64,000 nucleotides of DNA. Source: Mytilinidion resinicola. Lineage: Eukaryota; Ascomycota; Dothideomycetes; Mytilinidiales; Mytilinidiaceae. Positions within the stretch are counted from its first letter, which is position 1. Every line of letters begins with the position of its first letter. The translations under genes and the position numbers were made by a program. Positions 13,197-25,656 of this stretch are shown in pieces. Under the pieces are notes generated by a model. It made no database searches, was not told the DNA's origin, and worked only from the letters and a program-made list of their open reading frames with translations. Where the stretch lies: the NCBI RefSeq assembly GCF_010093595.1, contig NW_022985457.1, positions 358,844-422,843 of the forward strand, given 5' to 3'.

Positions 13197-16100
13197 CTAT
13201 TCTACTTCTTCGTTATGCGCTCTGCTCGGGTCTAATACCATGGCGTTTCGGTCCGGTGAATCTCCTGTATAAGCTTGTGGAGAATGGAGCTCCTTGACCT
13301 GAGCTGCCGGCAATGTTACAGAATCGAGGTCTCTAGCAGGGGTCGCTGCAGATATCGAGGGAACCAAATCACTCGCCAGATTTGGAAGAGGTATTGAAGA
13401 AACAAGGTTTCCGAGTGGGGCTGCGGGAAATATTGAGAAGGAATCTCCAGCTGGGTTTGCTGGAGACGGCAGATAGCTGAGACCACCCGCTGAAGCTTGT
13501 GGAGGTGTTGAAGAGGCAGGATCACCATCTAAAGGTGCAGCAGACATTGGCGAGACAAGATCACTCATCATATGTACAAGGTCGGCGGCCTTGAACGGTT
13601 TCTGCATGACGCGGTCCTAGAAGGGAGTCCGTCAGTTTCGAAGCTGATGTCTCAGGGAGAATTAGAGTATACGAGAACACTTACAGCACCAGCCGTCATA
13701 GCAAAATCGATTTGCTCCTGGCGCACGTTCGCCGTAACAGCTATGATTGGTAGTGGGGAAGGGACAAGCCCTTTCTCTTGCCTTTTTCGGATTTCAGTCG
13801 TACATTCAAGTCCATCCATGATAGGCATCTGCATGTCCATCAGAATAACGTCGTATCGCTTGTCCGTCAAGCAGCCTAGAGCTTCAAGACCATGGTTGGC
13901 GACGTCTACAATGCAGCCTGCTTTCTCTAACTGCTTCTTCAAGACGGTCTGGTTGATGATGTTATCCTCGACTAGGAGAACCTGCAAATGGTCGCTGTGG
14001 ATGGCTCCTTTGGTCCTGATGCTGGCAGGCAGAGTTTTGGTGCGGAAGGGTGCTCGTTTGGCTTTGATATAAAAGGCAAACGCGCTCCCCTCTCCCGGAG
14101 TAGAATATACACCGATCTCTCCGCCTTGCTTCTCGGTAAGTTCTTTCGAAATGAAGAGTCCGAGACCAGAGCCGCCGTATTTCACGTTGGTTCTCACATT
14201 GGCCTGCCGGAATCGCTCGAAGATTTTGTGGACTTCATTCAGATCCATGCCGATTCCAGTGTCCGAGATGAGGAAAGTAATATACACAGATTCTCCAGTC
14301 CCCCACTCGAGGTTGGTAGTGACATCGTCCGAGTTTTTGCCCTTCTCAGGCCAGTGTATGCCCTTCTGAAATGTCTCGCGCGGATTGGAAAGCGTAGCGC
14401 CGTATCGAATTTCAATCTCCCGCTTGGTTTTGGACTTCACAAATTTAATAGCGTTGGTCATCAAATTGATGAAGATCTGAGTTACACGAGACGAGTCGAA
14501 ACTGAGATACTCGATTCCAAGTTCAGCAATAGAGTTTTCTGGAACTAGCGCAGTCTGTATATCGTGAGTTTTCAGCTCTGCTTCGAAAATGGAAACCATA
14601 GATGTGACCAGCTTTGGAAGTTTGACGATAGATGGAGTGATTGATAATAGCATGGAATCGAGTTTGCTCAGTGTCAAGACGTCGTCGATGATACGCTTTT
14701 GATGATTAGCGCATTGCATCACAATGTTGGCCGCTGCCACGTTTTCTGTCAGCAGCTTCAAATATGGCTCGGCGATTTTATCGCCTCCTAAAGCCGCTCG
14801 GCATTCGTCCAGCGAGTTTGATATGCTGTCAGCACAATGAACGATTGCTGAAAGAGGATTCCGCATTTCGTGCGACACAACGTCGATGAAGGACTCCTGC
14901 TCTAAGGAGAAAATTAGCTTTTAAGCAGACGGTAGGCGCTTGCTGTCCAACTCACGTCGCTTAGCTTCTTTCGCATCTTCTGCTAACCTGGCTTGCCATG
15001 ATTCGGCCCATTTCAACTGACTAATGTCTGTCGTACAAGCCATTATTGACTTGATCTCTCCGTTCTCCTTGTAAGGAAAGGCAACAATTCGGATTTGCGC
15101 AGGCTCGGGGTCGCCAATTGGCGGTTTATAGAGTCGTTTCAGCCGCACATCCACACTGATGTAGCCTTGGCCATCCTTAGAATTCTTCCACGTGTCCGCG
15201 ACTTTCGTCTTGTCTTCTTCCTAGGAGGGCTTAGTAGAGGTATGAAACATCGACAAAGCTAACATTACCATGTAAACTTCCCAAAATGAATCTTTCGTTC
15301 TAGTTGTGTCTTCAGTGTGCCCAGCAAGGATGTAGTATTGCTCATTGGCCCAAAGAATATCACCCTGCAATGAGCAGTGCACCATGCCGACGGAAGCATG
15401 TTCCACTAGATGGCGGACCTTCAGATCATTGAATGCAAGGTTGTTCTCAAGCTGCTCCTGTCGTTTATGTAGCTCTTCCGTGTTGACAGCCGCGGTAATC
15501 ACGCTGGAGACCATTCCGCCTAGGTCTTTGAGAAACTGCTGGCAGGCATGGTCGAATGGTCTGCATGGGTTGGTGCCTACGACGAGAAAGCCGAAGTTTC
15601 GTGACCCGCTGATTATAGGCAAGATTGCTACGTTCTTAGCAGGTTTCTCGAATCCACGCCAGGAGATGCCTTTGAAACGTTCGTCATCCTCTTCACAATT
15701 GATTATGAGAGATCTTGATGCAGCTTCCTTGAATTGGGGGATTAAGCCCTTCTCGCTGTCTATACTTTCATTGTCCACTAGAAGTTGGTGGCCTTCTGGC
15801 ACCCCGATCGCGCCCTGCAGTCTCAGTGTCTGCTTTCCCGAATCGGGGTCTTCTTCTGTTCTGTATAGAATAGCCATAGGTATGTCGTTCCCATTGGTCT
15901 CGAGAGAAGCAAGGACATGCGGAAATACGCGGTTCGGGGCCAAGTCGGTAGTAGAGGCGATCAGGTTGAGCATGTTGGTCCGACGCTCGACGAGCTTTTG
16001 GTTGGTGACATCGAACAAGGCATTGTAGAAGCCTTCGTGCAGGCCGTTCGCGTCCCATCCGACTGGGGTGAAGTTGCCTGTGAAAAATGCCCTTCCTTCG

Positions 16101-16682
16101 TTAGCACGACTCTTGCGTGAATGCTGCGATGAATGGGAAGCTCACTCTTCCTCCCACCCGTTCCGATGAACCATCATTGGGGCTTCAATCACATCCCCAG
16201 CAACTCCAGTCTCTTTGGCGCGCTCAAGCAGCGGGAAGATGCCCTGTACGAGCTCCGGGAAGCCCTCTGCAAAGGTAGAGCCCATCAGCCGGGGGTGGAC
16301 TTTCGCAGCGAGCTGCACAAAGTGCTCATTGTAGACGGCGACATAGTGAGGGCCCCTAGACTTATCAATAGAGAGCTCAGCGGCACCAAGCCAGTGGAAT
16401 TGAAGCAGTACCAACACACCAATATAGGGTAGCGGGGCGGGAGTCTGCAAAGACCATGCGGCACGCCATCCGCAATGTCGGGTGCCATCCCTCGAGGGGT
16501 CCCAAACGGGATTGCGCCCAGTTTGCCGTCTTGAATGTGAACTGCACATGGTCGCTCTTTGGAAGGTCGAGAGTCCAGTCTCGCTCGGCATTGCGAGGGC
16601 CCATGAAGGGTTGATCGTCGCTCTCTGCCGGCGGAGTCGGGGGTGGAACCCAGACTGTCTCTTCATCCTCTCCATGGGTCAT
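13197..16682 (-). CDS. hybrid histidine kinase with PAS/GAF-like sensor and receiver domain
   Basis: Six exons (16682-16420, 16355-16146, 16091-15269, 15220-14956, 14901-13685, 13616-13197) give 1065 aa with consistent phases. It is a cytoplasmic phosphorelay sensor: it autophosphorylates His and passes phosphate to its own receiver and then to an HPt protein. The N-terminus has a PAS-like block (YWGPHYVAVYNE, restored only by splicing). A GAF-like segment and a second PAS (EHASVGMVHCSLQGDILWAN) follow. The H-box is SHEMRNPLSAI with His near 530; the N-box, DTGIGMD and GGSGLGLFI form the ATPase. The receiver has LLVEDNIINQ and MDMQMPIMDG with the phospho-acceptor Asp near 875, and its end (VMQKPF) lies in the last exon. 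The tail (about 955-1065) is Pro/Ser/Ala-rich with repeat-like SxxxA/P modules. No transmembrane segment is seen. An upstream GTG-started extension was rejected in favour of the ATG at 16682. Confidence 0.93.
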
Positions 16683-17445
16683 TTCGCAGTGAATGCGTCG
16701 CGTGTTGGAGCTCCTAGGCAGTGGTACTTTCGGGAGAATAGGCGCACAACGGCTAGGCACAGTAGGGAGAAGCAATGTGCACTTGAGAAGAGCGGAGGCA
16801 GCCTCCTCAGCTTCCACGTGACTTGAGACTACGTACTACCTCCTACTACGGTGGGCCGTCCTGACGTGCCATAATCCGTCGATTTGACGTCTATGAACGC
16901 TCAACTTCCCGCTGACCCTGAAGCGCTGCTCGGAATCGCCGGGTCAGTCTGGCCTAGCTGATCTTCGATCATTGTGAAACAACCCGACGGGGCCCGAGTA
17001 CGATTTCCCATACTCTGACGCGAAAGGGCCGAATTTAGTCAGAGTCTGTGTTTTCCATCAATTTATATCCTCCCATGACTCGGCACGCGCTCTGGAGCTG
17101 GGAGAAAAAGCAACTACGCGTGTACAAGGGAGGGGACTCATCTCCGTATGCACGTCGGTGCATGCCTATTCGACGACTTCATATTCAGCAAGTCTTCCTA
17201 GTGGAAATCGACATGGGACCTCCGATGATCTACCTTTTGGTCTGCTACATTCTTTACCACGGTTTGGCACTTCAAAGCCAAAGTATTACGAGAACTCTAC
17301 GCCTTTCCAGGCCCGAGATATTGTCTAAAGGGGTCTTGGTGTCTGTTAGACGAAGAAAAGCAGCCCACCATTTCATCATCCTTCAACGAAGATCTGAATT
17401 TAAGAAGAGGCCTATTGCACGGATCATTCTCACTTCATATGTGAA
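16683..17445. other. promoter-side region, nothing recognised
   Basis: 5' flank of the histidine kinase gene. A 138-codon plus-strand frame (17048-17464) runs into the MITE and has no domain features. No gene called. Confidence 0.5.
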
Positions 17446-17624
17446 TACAGTAATATCTGGCTAAAATGTTCGTTCTATGTAACGATACCCATCGCTATAC
17501 CGTTATGCGCTAAAATATCGACCGCTTTTTTCTCATACGAACACACTTGGTTATAACGATACCCATCGCTGTAACGTTTGGCCGTCGAATATTTTGCCAA
17601 ACGTTATAGCCAGATTTTACTGTA
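17446..17624. mobile_element. 175-bp MITE with TA flanks
   Basis: The element spans 17448-17622. The left end reads CAGTAATATCTGGCTAAAA and the right end, reverse-complemented, CAGTAAAATCTGGCTATAA: inverted termini with two differences. Both ends are flanked by TA (17446-17447 and 17623-17624), the target duplication made by Tc1/mariner/pogo transposases. The interior contains a direct repeat of TAACGATACCCATCGCT, at about 17480 and 17554. No coding capacity. Confidence 0.8.
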
Positions 17625-19131
17625 TTCAGAGGCCGAGCTCTTCAGTCTGAATAGCCAAACTGTCCGACTTATGCCTCTCGGTCTAGTACTTTGTAACCGT
17701 CTCGCTTGAGCGCTCTTCAATCTCCATCCTCCACTTGCTTCCAGCTATGCAGGTAGAGTTGACCGTGGAGATGGACGCTTCTAAAGAATATACACCAGAA
17801 ATTGATCTATGCAGAAAAGTTCCTAGGTCTTAGCTTAGATACCCTACCTAGTTTTGATTTCTGTTGACCGCGCTTCCTGCCTGCCTGGGTGGCCTTCTGA
17901 GCGACCGCCGGCGCAACAGTTTCTTGACCAATGGACTAACTGGACCCGATTGGGCTTACCTGCAGCGACCTTGTGAGACGCTGACACTGAGACTTCGGAG
18001 GTAGTTATCCTCCGAGGTGTCGTCCCTTTGATTCTGGCCAATTAGAACGTGGTGAATTGACAGGGGGCCTGCGTGACAAAATGAGGGTGGCCGATGAGCA
18101 AGAAGGGTGGGCGTTTCAGCTCTGGCTTAGAAGAGCAGCTTTGAGACCTGTAGTATGCTTGTAGGCTATAACCGAACACACCGACGAAGAGTGTTCTCGA
18201 ATTGGGCTGGACTTGAGCAGATTGATGATCGATCTGTGATCAGATCACGTGAGCATAGAATTAATGTCACGTGCCCGAACACTCTCATATTCATACACCT
18301 GTATCGTTAATCATGTCAAGCAACCCATAGTCGCTTGTCTATCAGCTAAAAGACTTACAGAATGCCAAAGAGAAAACATGTATTAGCGCAACGCCATTAG
18401 CGCTTGAAGTGCTGACGCCAGTCTAGTTGCATGTGGAGATCCCTTGATGCGGGTCGTATCTCGATACATACGCGGCAATCGTCTTGGCAGCCGTCCCGGA
18501 TCCCGCGGGTCCCTACTTACTTCGTACGTACTCTGTGACTCCTCCACCAAAGCTGGCGCTGCGCACTGTGTGAGTTGAGATACGAACGCACAAATTACCC
18601 TCTTTGGCCAAGGTTGCGACTGATATGGATTTGGAAGGAAAGACGAGAAACCGAGACGCCGACATGCGGATGGTCGAACTCTACCCCGAGTTTGGCACCA
18701 AAGGATCCAATAGCTTACCATCCTGCTTGTCTATTGTATGAGCAGGGTTATTGGTATTAAGGTTGTGAGGTCCGCATCGGATTTCGGTCCTTCAGCACGC
18801 CGATATGCCCAGGCCGCAAGCGTGTGAGCGTGGTGGACAAATGGTTGGGTGAAAGAGCAGTGACGTCAACACTACCTACAGCACTGGGGTCATCAATCGG
18901 ACCAAAATTCATGGACGCCGCTGCACAGCTAAGACTATGAACTTTGGGGTCCTCATCAAGAAGAGCCACGTCTCGTGCTTATTTCTGCTGTCGACAACTT
19001 TGCCATCAATGCCGCTTGAGTAACTGCTTCACTAGCAGCTACCCATCTCAAGTGTCCCTTTCTGGTAAGAATCTCCCATGTACTTCGTAATACCACCGTA
19101 TTTCTAACGCAATCTAGGGTCTCACACCACA
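17625..19131. other. intergenic, nothing recognised
   Basis: Long 5' region of the ABC transporter gene, with scattered short frames only. No RNA gene, repeat or coding exon supported. Confidence 0.5.
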
Positions 19132-22100
19132 ATGTCAAATAGTGATGAGCGCCCCACTCCCCACGTGGAAGATCTCCCTGGAGGATGGATTGAGACTCCA
19201 GCTGATCCAAGCCGTCAACAATCTTATATTGGTTCCAGGCCGTCTGCAACTACTACTTCAAGCAGCTCAGAAGCACCTGGAACTGCAACGCCCCGACCTG
19301 TAAATACCGGTACATATCTCAACTACGATGGCGTCGCCCAGACACCGACATCTGAGATGGTACCAATCACCAAGGAGACCTCAGCTCCCAATGCGTCCTC
19401 CAATGCTAGCACAGCCGTGCCGTCACCCGGAGAAGCAGAGAAACGCTATGAAGCGGGTGGCATTGCCACGTATCACTCTCAGCACTCCGCTGAATCTGTT
19501 GACTCTAAGCCCAGATTAGAGGAGAAAGCGGAGGGCTTCAGCGATAATGAGGACGGATTTGCGGCCATTAAGCCAGCGCCATCTGCTTCTAGGCGGCCAG
19601 GCCTGCAGAAAACCGCGTCAGGGAGACAAATTACGGAAGACGACCTTTTCAGGACCTTGTCGAAGCGACGAACAAACTCCCTCGGACGAGTCGATACCAC
19701 GGCAACTGCCAGTTCCGACGACGATGAGCAGCAGGAGATCAACCGACTCATGTCACGTATGTTTGGTCGCACACGGCAAGAACAATCCGAAGATGAGAAG
19801 ACGAGACATGTCGGCGTCGTGTTCAAGCATCTCACTGTCAAGGGTATGGGTCTCGGTGCGGCACTGCAACCGTCAGTTGGAGACTTCTTCTTCGATCTAC
19901 CCCGGTTTTTGAAGAATCTTTTCACGAAAGGCCCTCGAAAAGCAGCAAACAAGCCACCTGTTAGGACGATTCTTGATGACTTTTCGGGTTGTATTAAACC
20001 TGGAGAGATGGTGTTAGTTCTCGGCAGGCCTGGAGCTGGATGCAGCACGTTTCTCAAAATCATCGGAAATCAACGTTTCGGCTATGAAGACGTACAAGGT
20101 GATGTCACATATGGTGGCACAGACGCGAAAGAAATGGCCAAGAAATATCGTAGCGAAGGTACGTGAATGCCAAAATGAAACGGCTGTGAGTAGCTCTCGC
20201 AATACGCATCAGCTAACGCCCTTAGTTCTCTACAACCCCGAAGATGACCTGCACTACGCCACACTCAAAGTGAAGGAGACTCTTAGCTTCGCTCTTAAGA
20301 CACGAACGCCCGGCAAGAGCTCGCGAAATGATGGAGAATCAAGGGCCGACTACGTCCGGGAGTTCTTACGCGTCGTTTCGAAACTCTTTTGGGTGAGTAG
20401 CGTCTGATATCTTGAACACAACTTCGGGAACTAATTAATTGGCGCAGATAGAGCATACAATGAACACAAAAGTAGGGAACGAGTTCGTGCGTGGTGTATC
20501 TGGAGGCGAGAAGAAGCGTGTCAGTATTGCGGAAGCTATGATCACCAAGGCTTCGGTCCAATCTTGGGACAACAGCACCCGAGGACTTGACGCGAGCACT
20601 GCACTGGAATACGTCCAGAGTTTGCGTTCCCTGACCAACATGGCCCAGATTTCGACCAGCGTTGCCCTTTACCAGGCCGGAGAATCCTTGTGGGATCTGT
20701 TTGACAAGGTCCTCTTAATTGACGAGGGCTGTTGCTGCTACTTTGGACCCACAGATCAGGCCGCCGATTACTTTAAGAACATAGGCTTTGTACAACCGTA
20801 TGCGCTTCTGATTTACCATTTGCTATGAACAACTGCTGATGCAACTTTCTAGAGACCGCTGGACTACATCAGACTTCCTCACTTCTGTTACTGACGAGCA
20901 TGAGCGGCATATCAAGGAAGGCTGGGAAGATCGTGTTCCTCGTTCTGCAGAACAGTTCGCCGATGCTTTCATGAAGAGCGAAAGACATCAGCAAAATTTG
21001 GCGGAGATTGAAGAGTTCGAACGAGAGACCACCAGACTGGTTGAGGAACGCCACGCAGCTCAAACTAAAGCCACCAAGAAGAAGAACTATACTTTGAGCT
21101 TCCAAGCCCAGATTATGGCTTGCACCAGACGCCAGTTCCTTGTCATGACTGGTGACAGGCAGTCTCTTATTGGCAAATGGGGCGGCATCCTTTTCCAAGC
21201 TCTGATTGTTGGAAGCTTATTTTACAACCTTCCGAAGACAGTCGCAGGAGCCTTCACGCGAGGTGGTGTTATGTTCTTCATGCTCCTCTTCAACGCGCTG
21301 TTGGCTCTCGCCGAGTTGACTGCCGCGTTCCAGAGTCGACCCATTCTTCTGAAACACAAAAGTTTCTCGTTCTACCGGCCTGCGGCTTTCGCGATCGCGC
21401 AAACAGTCGTCGATGTACCGCTTGTCCTTGTTCAAGTCCTCATTTTCGACATCGTGGTGTACTTCATGGCCGGTCTCCAAAGAACAGCATCGCAATTCTT
21501 CATCAGCGTATTGCTACTCTTCATTTTAACGATGACGATGTACGCGTTCTTCAGGGCCATCGGAGCATTAGTAGGGTCTCTTGATGCTGCTACTCGAATT
21601 ACAGGTGTAGCTATCCAGGCACTAGTAGTGTACACAGGTTACCTGATTCCTCCGCAAAAGATGCACCCATGGTTTTCCTGGCTTCGCTGGATCAACCCGG
21701 TCCAGTACGGCTTCGAAGCGTTAATGGCCAATGAGTTCTACAACCTCGAACTCGAATGCGTTCCTCCCTACATTGTTCCCATGGTCCCAAATGCCGATGT
21801 ACGATACCAATCGTGTGCTCTCCAAGGGAGCACTCCCGGAAGTTTGACCGTCAACGGTGCCAACTACATTCAAGTCGCATATCGCTACTCGCGGTCCCAC
21901 TTGTGGCGGAACTTCGGCTTCATCTGTGTCTTCTTTATCTTCTTCGTTGTCCTTACTGCCGTCGGAATGGAGATTCAGAAACCGAATAAGGGCGGCGGCG
22001 CAGTGACAATCTACAAGAGAGGCCAGGTTCCGAAGTCTGTTGAGAAGGCCATGGAAGATAACGCCCAGCCAAGAGATGAGGAGACTGGAAAGACTCAAGC

Positions 22101-24302
22101 AGCTGGCGCTGGTGCTCCCAAGGATGAGCCGACCAGCGAGAGCGATAATGAAGCTACCAAAGGTGTTGCCAGAAACGAGACAATCTTCACCTGGCAGAAT
22201 GTCAACTACACGATTCCTGTCGAGAAGGGCGAACGAAAATTGCTTAATGAAGTGCAGGGATACGTCAAGCCCGGCAAGCTCACTGCGCTAATGGGAGCAT
22301 CAGGAGCGGGTAAGACGACTTTGCTCAACGCCCTTGCACAGAGAATCCGGTTCGGTGTTGTCACGGGAGATTTCTTGGTCGATGGTCGCCCGCTCCCCTC
22401 ATCATTTCAGCGGTCTACTGGCTTTGCTGAGCAAATGGACGTTCACGAATCTACTGCAACGGTACGGGAAGCCCTTCGATTCTCCGCAAGGCTGCGTCAA
22501 CCCAAGGAAACGCCTCTTGAGGAGAAATACGATTACGTAGAGCGAATCATCGACCTCCTGGAGATGCGAGAAATCGCAGGTGCCGCCATCGGCAAGCCCG
22601 GTTCTGGCCTGAATCAGGAACAACGCAAGCGTGTCACCATCGGCGTTGAATTAGCTAGTAAACCCGAACTTCTTATGTTCCTCGACGAACCGACCTCTGG
22701 ATTGGACTCCGGGGCAGCCTTCAACATTGTGAGGTTCCTCCGCAAGCTCGCGGATGCCGGCCAAGCTATCCTCTGCACAATCCATCAGCCATCCTCAGTG
22801 CTCTTCGAACATTTCGACCAACTGCTGCTTTTGAAGAATGGCGGTAGCACGGCGTACTTTGGCGAGCTCGGCCACGACAGCCGCATACTGCTGGACTATC
22901 TCGAGAAGAATGGGGCCAAGAAGTGTCCCCCGAAGACGAATCCCGCAGAGTACATGCTCGAAGCTATCGGTGCTGGAAACCCGGACTACAAAGGCCAGGA
23001 CTGGGGCGAAGTCTGGGCGAAATCGCCAGAAAACGAGAAGTTGTCTCATGAAGTGCAAGAAATTATTAGTAGCCGTCGGAGCGAGTCCGCGAAGCATAAC
23101 ACTGGTGATGACAGGGAGTATGCGATGCCTTGGGCGACGCAGATGTCTGTCGTTGTTCATAGGAGCTTTGTGGCTATGTGGAGGGATCCGGCATACGTTG
23201 TGTAAGTCTCCGCCTGTAGCTGTAGTTATCGTGGCTAATCCTCGCAGTGGAATGTTCATGCTCCATATCTTCACCGGTCTCTTCAACACGTTCACGTTCT
23301 GGCATCTAGGAAATAGCCACATCGACATGCAGTCTCGGCTCTTCTCTGTCTTCATGACATTGACTATCTGCCCGCCGCTTATTCAGCAATTGCAACCGCG
23401 ATATCTCAACATGCGGTCTATATACTCGTCACGAGAAGGCAACTCGAAGATTTACTCTTGGTCTGCTTTCGTCTGGGGAACTATACTGAGTGAGATCCCT
23501 TATCGAATTGTGGCTGGCACCATCTATTGGTGCTGTTGGTACTGGGCTACATGGTTCCCGAGAGATACGTATACGTCGGCGAGCATTTGGCTCTATGTCA
23601 TTGCGTTCGAAATGTTCTATCTTGGCCTCGGCCAGGCAATTGCTTCGTTCGCTCCCAACGAACTGCTGGCCTCGCTGCTTGTGCCGTTGTTCTTTACATT
23701 CAGTAAGTGCTATGCAGCAACCTCACGACTCCAGCCACTAACGTCCTCCAGTCGTCAGTTTCTGCGGCGTGGTGGTCCCATATGCTTCCCTCCCATACTT
23801 CTGGAGATCCTGGATGTATTGGCTCACACCGTTCAAATACCTCTTGGAAGGCATGTTGGCATTACTCACTGACGGCGTCCCCATTCGCTGCTCGGCCGCT
23901 GAACTCGCGATATTCCCTGCACCTCCGGGCCAAAACTGCCAGACGTATGCTGGCCCCTTTGCAGCACAAACCGGTGGCTACGTGCAGACTCAGCCAAGCG
24001 GGGACTGCGGGTTCTGCCAGTACAGCAACGGGACGGCGTTCGCGGCGAGCTTCAACATTGAGCCGAGTCATATCTGGCGCGACTTTGGCATATTCTGTAA
24101 GTTTGAAGATAGTGATTGACGCAAATTGATCACGATACTGATACTCCCAGGGGCCTACGTTCTCTTCAACTTCGCCGTCGTCTTCGTCTGCTCGTACCTC
24201 TATCTGGGCGGCTTCCAAAAGATCAAGGACGTCGTGAGCCCCACAGCGCGGAGGAACAGGCGCGAGATGCAGAAACAGCAGAGCACGAGCGATAAGGCGT
24301 AG
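19132..24302 (+). CDS. PDR-type (ABCG full-size) multidrug ABC transporter
   Basis: Seven exons (19132-20158, 20226-20392, 20448-20797, 20853-23201, 23248-23702, 23752-24096, 24151-24302) encode 1614 aa in the NBD-TMD-NBD-TMD order of fungal pleiotropic drug resistance pumps. NBD1 has a Walker A of GRPGAGCST (about residue 298; the Cys is normal here), the signature VSGGEKKR and a Walker B of [14 protein letters not shown]. The first TMD block (about 650-890) ends with a loop and a PDR-type extracellular segment. NBD2 has GASGAGKTT (about 995), [15 protein letters not shown] and [13 protein letters not shown]. The second membrane block runs to the end, with [11 protein letters not shown] in the last extracellular loop. 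The N-terminal 200 residues are Ser/Thr-rich and disordered. It exports hydrophobic drugs or metabolites at the plasma membrane; the substrate is not readable. The transcript diverges from the histidine kinase gene. Confidence 0.95.
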
Positions 24303-25503
24303 GCGCGGGAAGTGTTCCGCCGGCCGCGGACGCAACGGGCAGGGGTCCGTTTCAAGAGCTCCCTTGCTCGGAGCAGCCGTGTCAGAATAAGCAGCCGTGT
24401 CAGAATAGTGCATACATGACTTGCGCGTAGGATATAAGCGGTGTAGGATACGTGGATAGTGGCGTGTATAGAGCGGTAAAGGTGCGAGCTGCGTAGCTCG
24501 ACTGCTTAATTGAGTACGACTTTAATAACTCGTCTGTGAGATAAACACGTGTGTTCAGCGCTGAAGGAAGGATGATGCCGGACGACGCAAGATCGGCAGT
24601 GTTGGCTCGGGCTTGGCGGCGATGGCGGGGAGTGATGATAGCATTCACGACGATAGCTGGCCGTGGCGCGCGAGGCAAAAGCTGCTCGGGCGCGCAGGCA
24701 ATCTAGAATGCGCTCTTTTCACGCGGGGGCGCAGCAGCACTCGGACAGATGGCATTCGGGTGCGCCGCCGCTGCGATTGGCCGTCGCGTGCCCGTCCCGA
24801 CCGCGACGGTCTCTCCAGCCTGGCGGTCCCGAGATGCTCCATCCCCAGACGCTGCTGCCGTCGTCTTGAGGTGGATGGGAGCTGCTCCAACGCGGCTAGC
24901 GCCCTGCCGTTTGCATCGCACGCGTGAAGGACGTGGATGGCAGCCACGCCGCGGGCAGAATAGCGATAGCGTCACGGCCTCGTGCCTGCGTAAAGGGCAC
25001 AGTAACTCCCACACTCCTCAGCGGAATGCGGGGAGCTCTAGCTTCAACAAAGCGCCGCAGCTGTCCATCGCGCGAACGTGACGTCTCCCGCCGTGGCCAG
25101 CCTCCAGCTCTGCCGTCTGCTGCCCCGCGGTCTGCCCATGCGGCCACTCACAGCGTCGTCATTATGTCACCGGCTGAGGCCTCTCGCTGCAACATCCCAT
25201 GGGTCCATCTCTCCTCATCCGCTCATGCTCAGCGCGCACCGCCTGCTCCCAGCCCTCGCCCGTCCACCAGCACGCACAAATACAGCCGAAGCGGCCATTG
25301 CAGCGAGCCAGCGCCGCCCCGGCTTGTTCTCGTCACCGCTCGGAAGAATCAGGAACCCTCTCCACGGCTCCCATCCTCGGCACGACCCTCACCACGCCGC
25401 CGCACCCAATCAGCACTGCGCAACAGCTCCAGGAGCTGCTCTGCCTAGCCTGTTCCGAGCCAGGACGCTGTCGACGCTGAGGCTTGTTCCGACAAACGAC
25501 GAT
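24303..25503. other. GC-rich intergenic region upstream of PEPCK
   Basis: No independent gene recognised. Several overlapping frames stay open on both strands because the DNA is GC-rich. One of them is in frame with the PEPCK start further downstream. Confidence 0.5.
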
Positions 25504-25656
25504 ATGGCTGGAGCTCTTAAAGGGACGGGCTCCCCGCCCATTGTTCGAACTGCATCACCAGCTCCCTTGGCCCAAGACTTCGCCCGTCAACAGGTCGCCA
25601 AACAGCAACGCACCAATTTCCACTCCACCTCCCTCAAAACAGCTCCCTTCACCACC

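Noticed and set aside
16683..16817. Longer N-terminus of the histidine kinase
   Set aside because: It would start with GTG; the ATG at 16682 has a normal context and the family does not need the extension.
20001..20070. Cys instead of Lys in the first Walker A of the ABC transporter
   Set aside because: Normal for fungal PDR pumps, so not a defect.
24613..25480. Many overlapping frames on both strands
   Set aside because: GC-rich DNA leaves stops rare. No domain, no splice chain and no conserved start; only the frame fused to PEPCK was kept as a remark.
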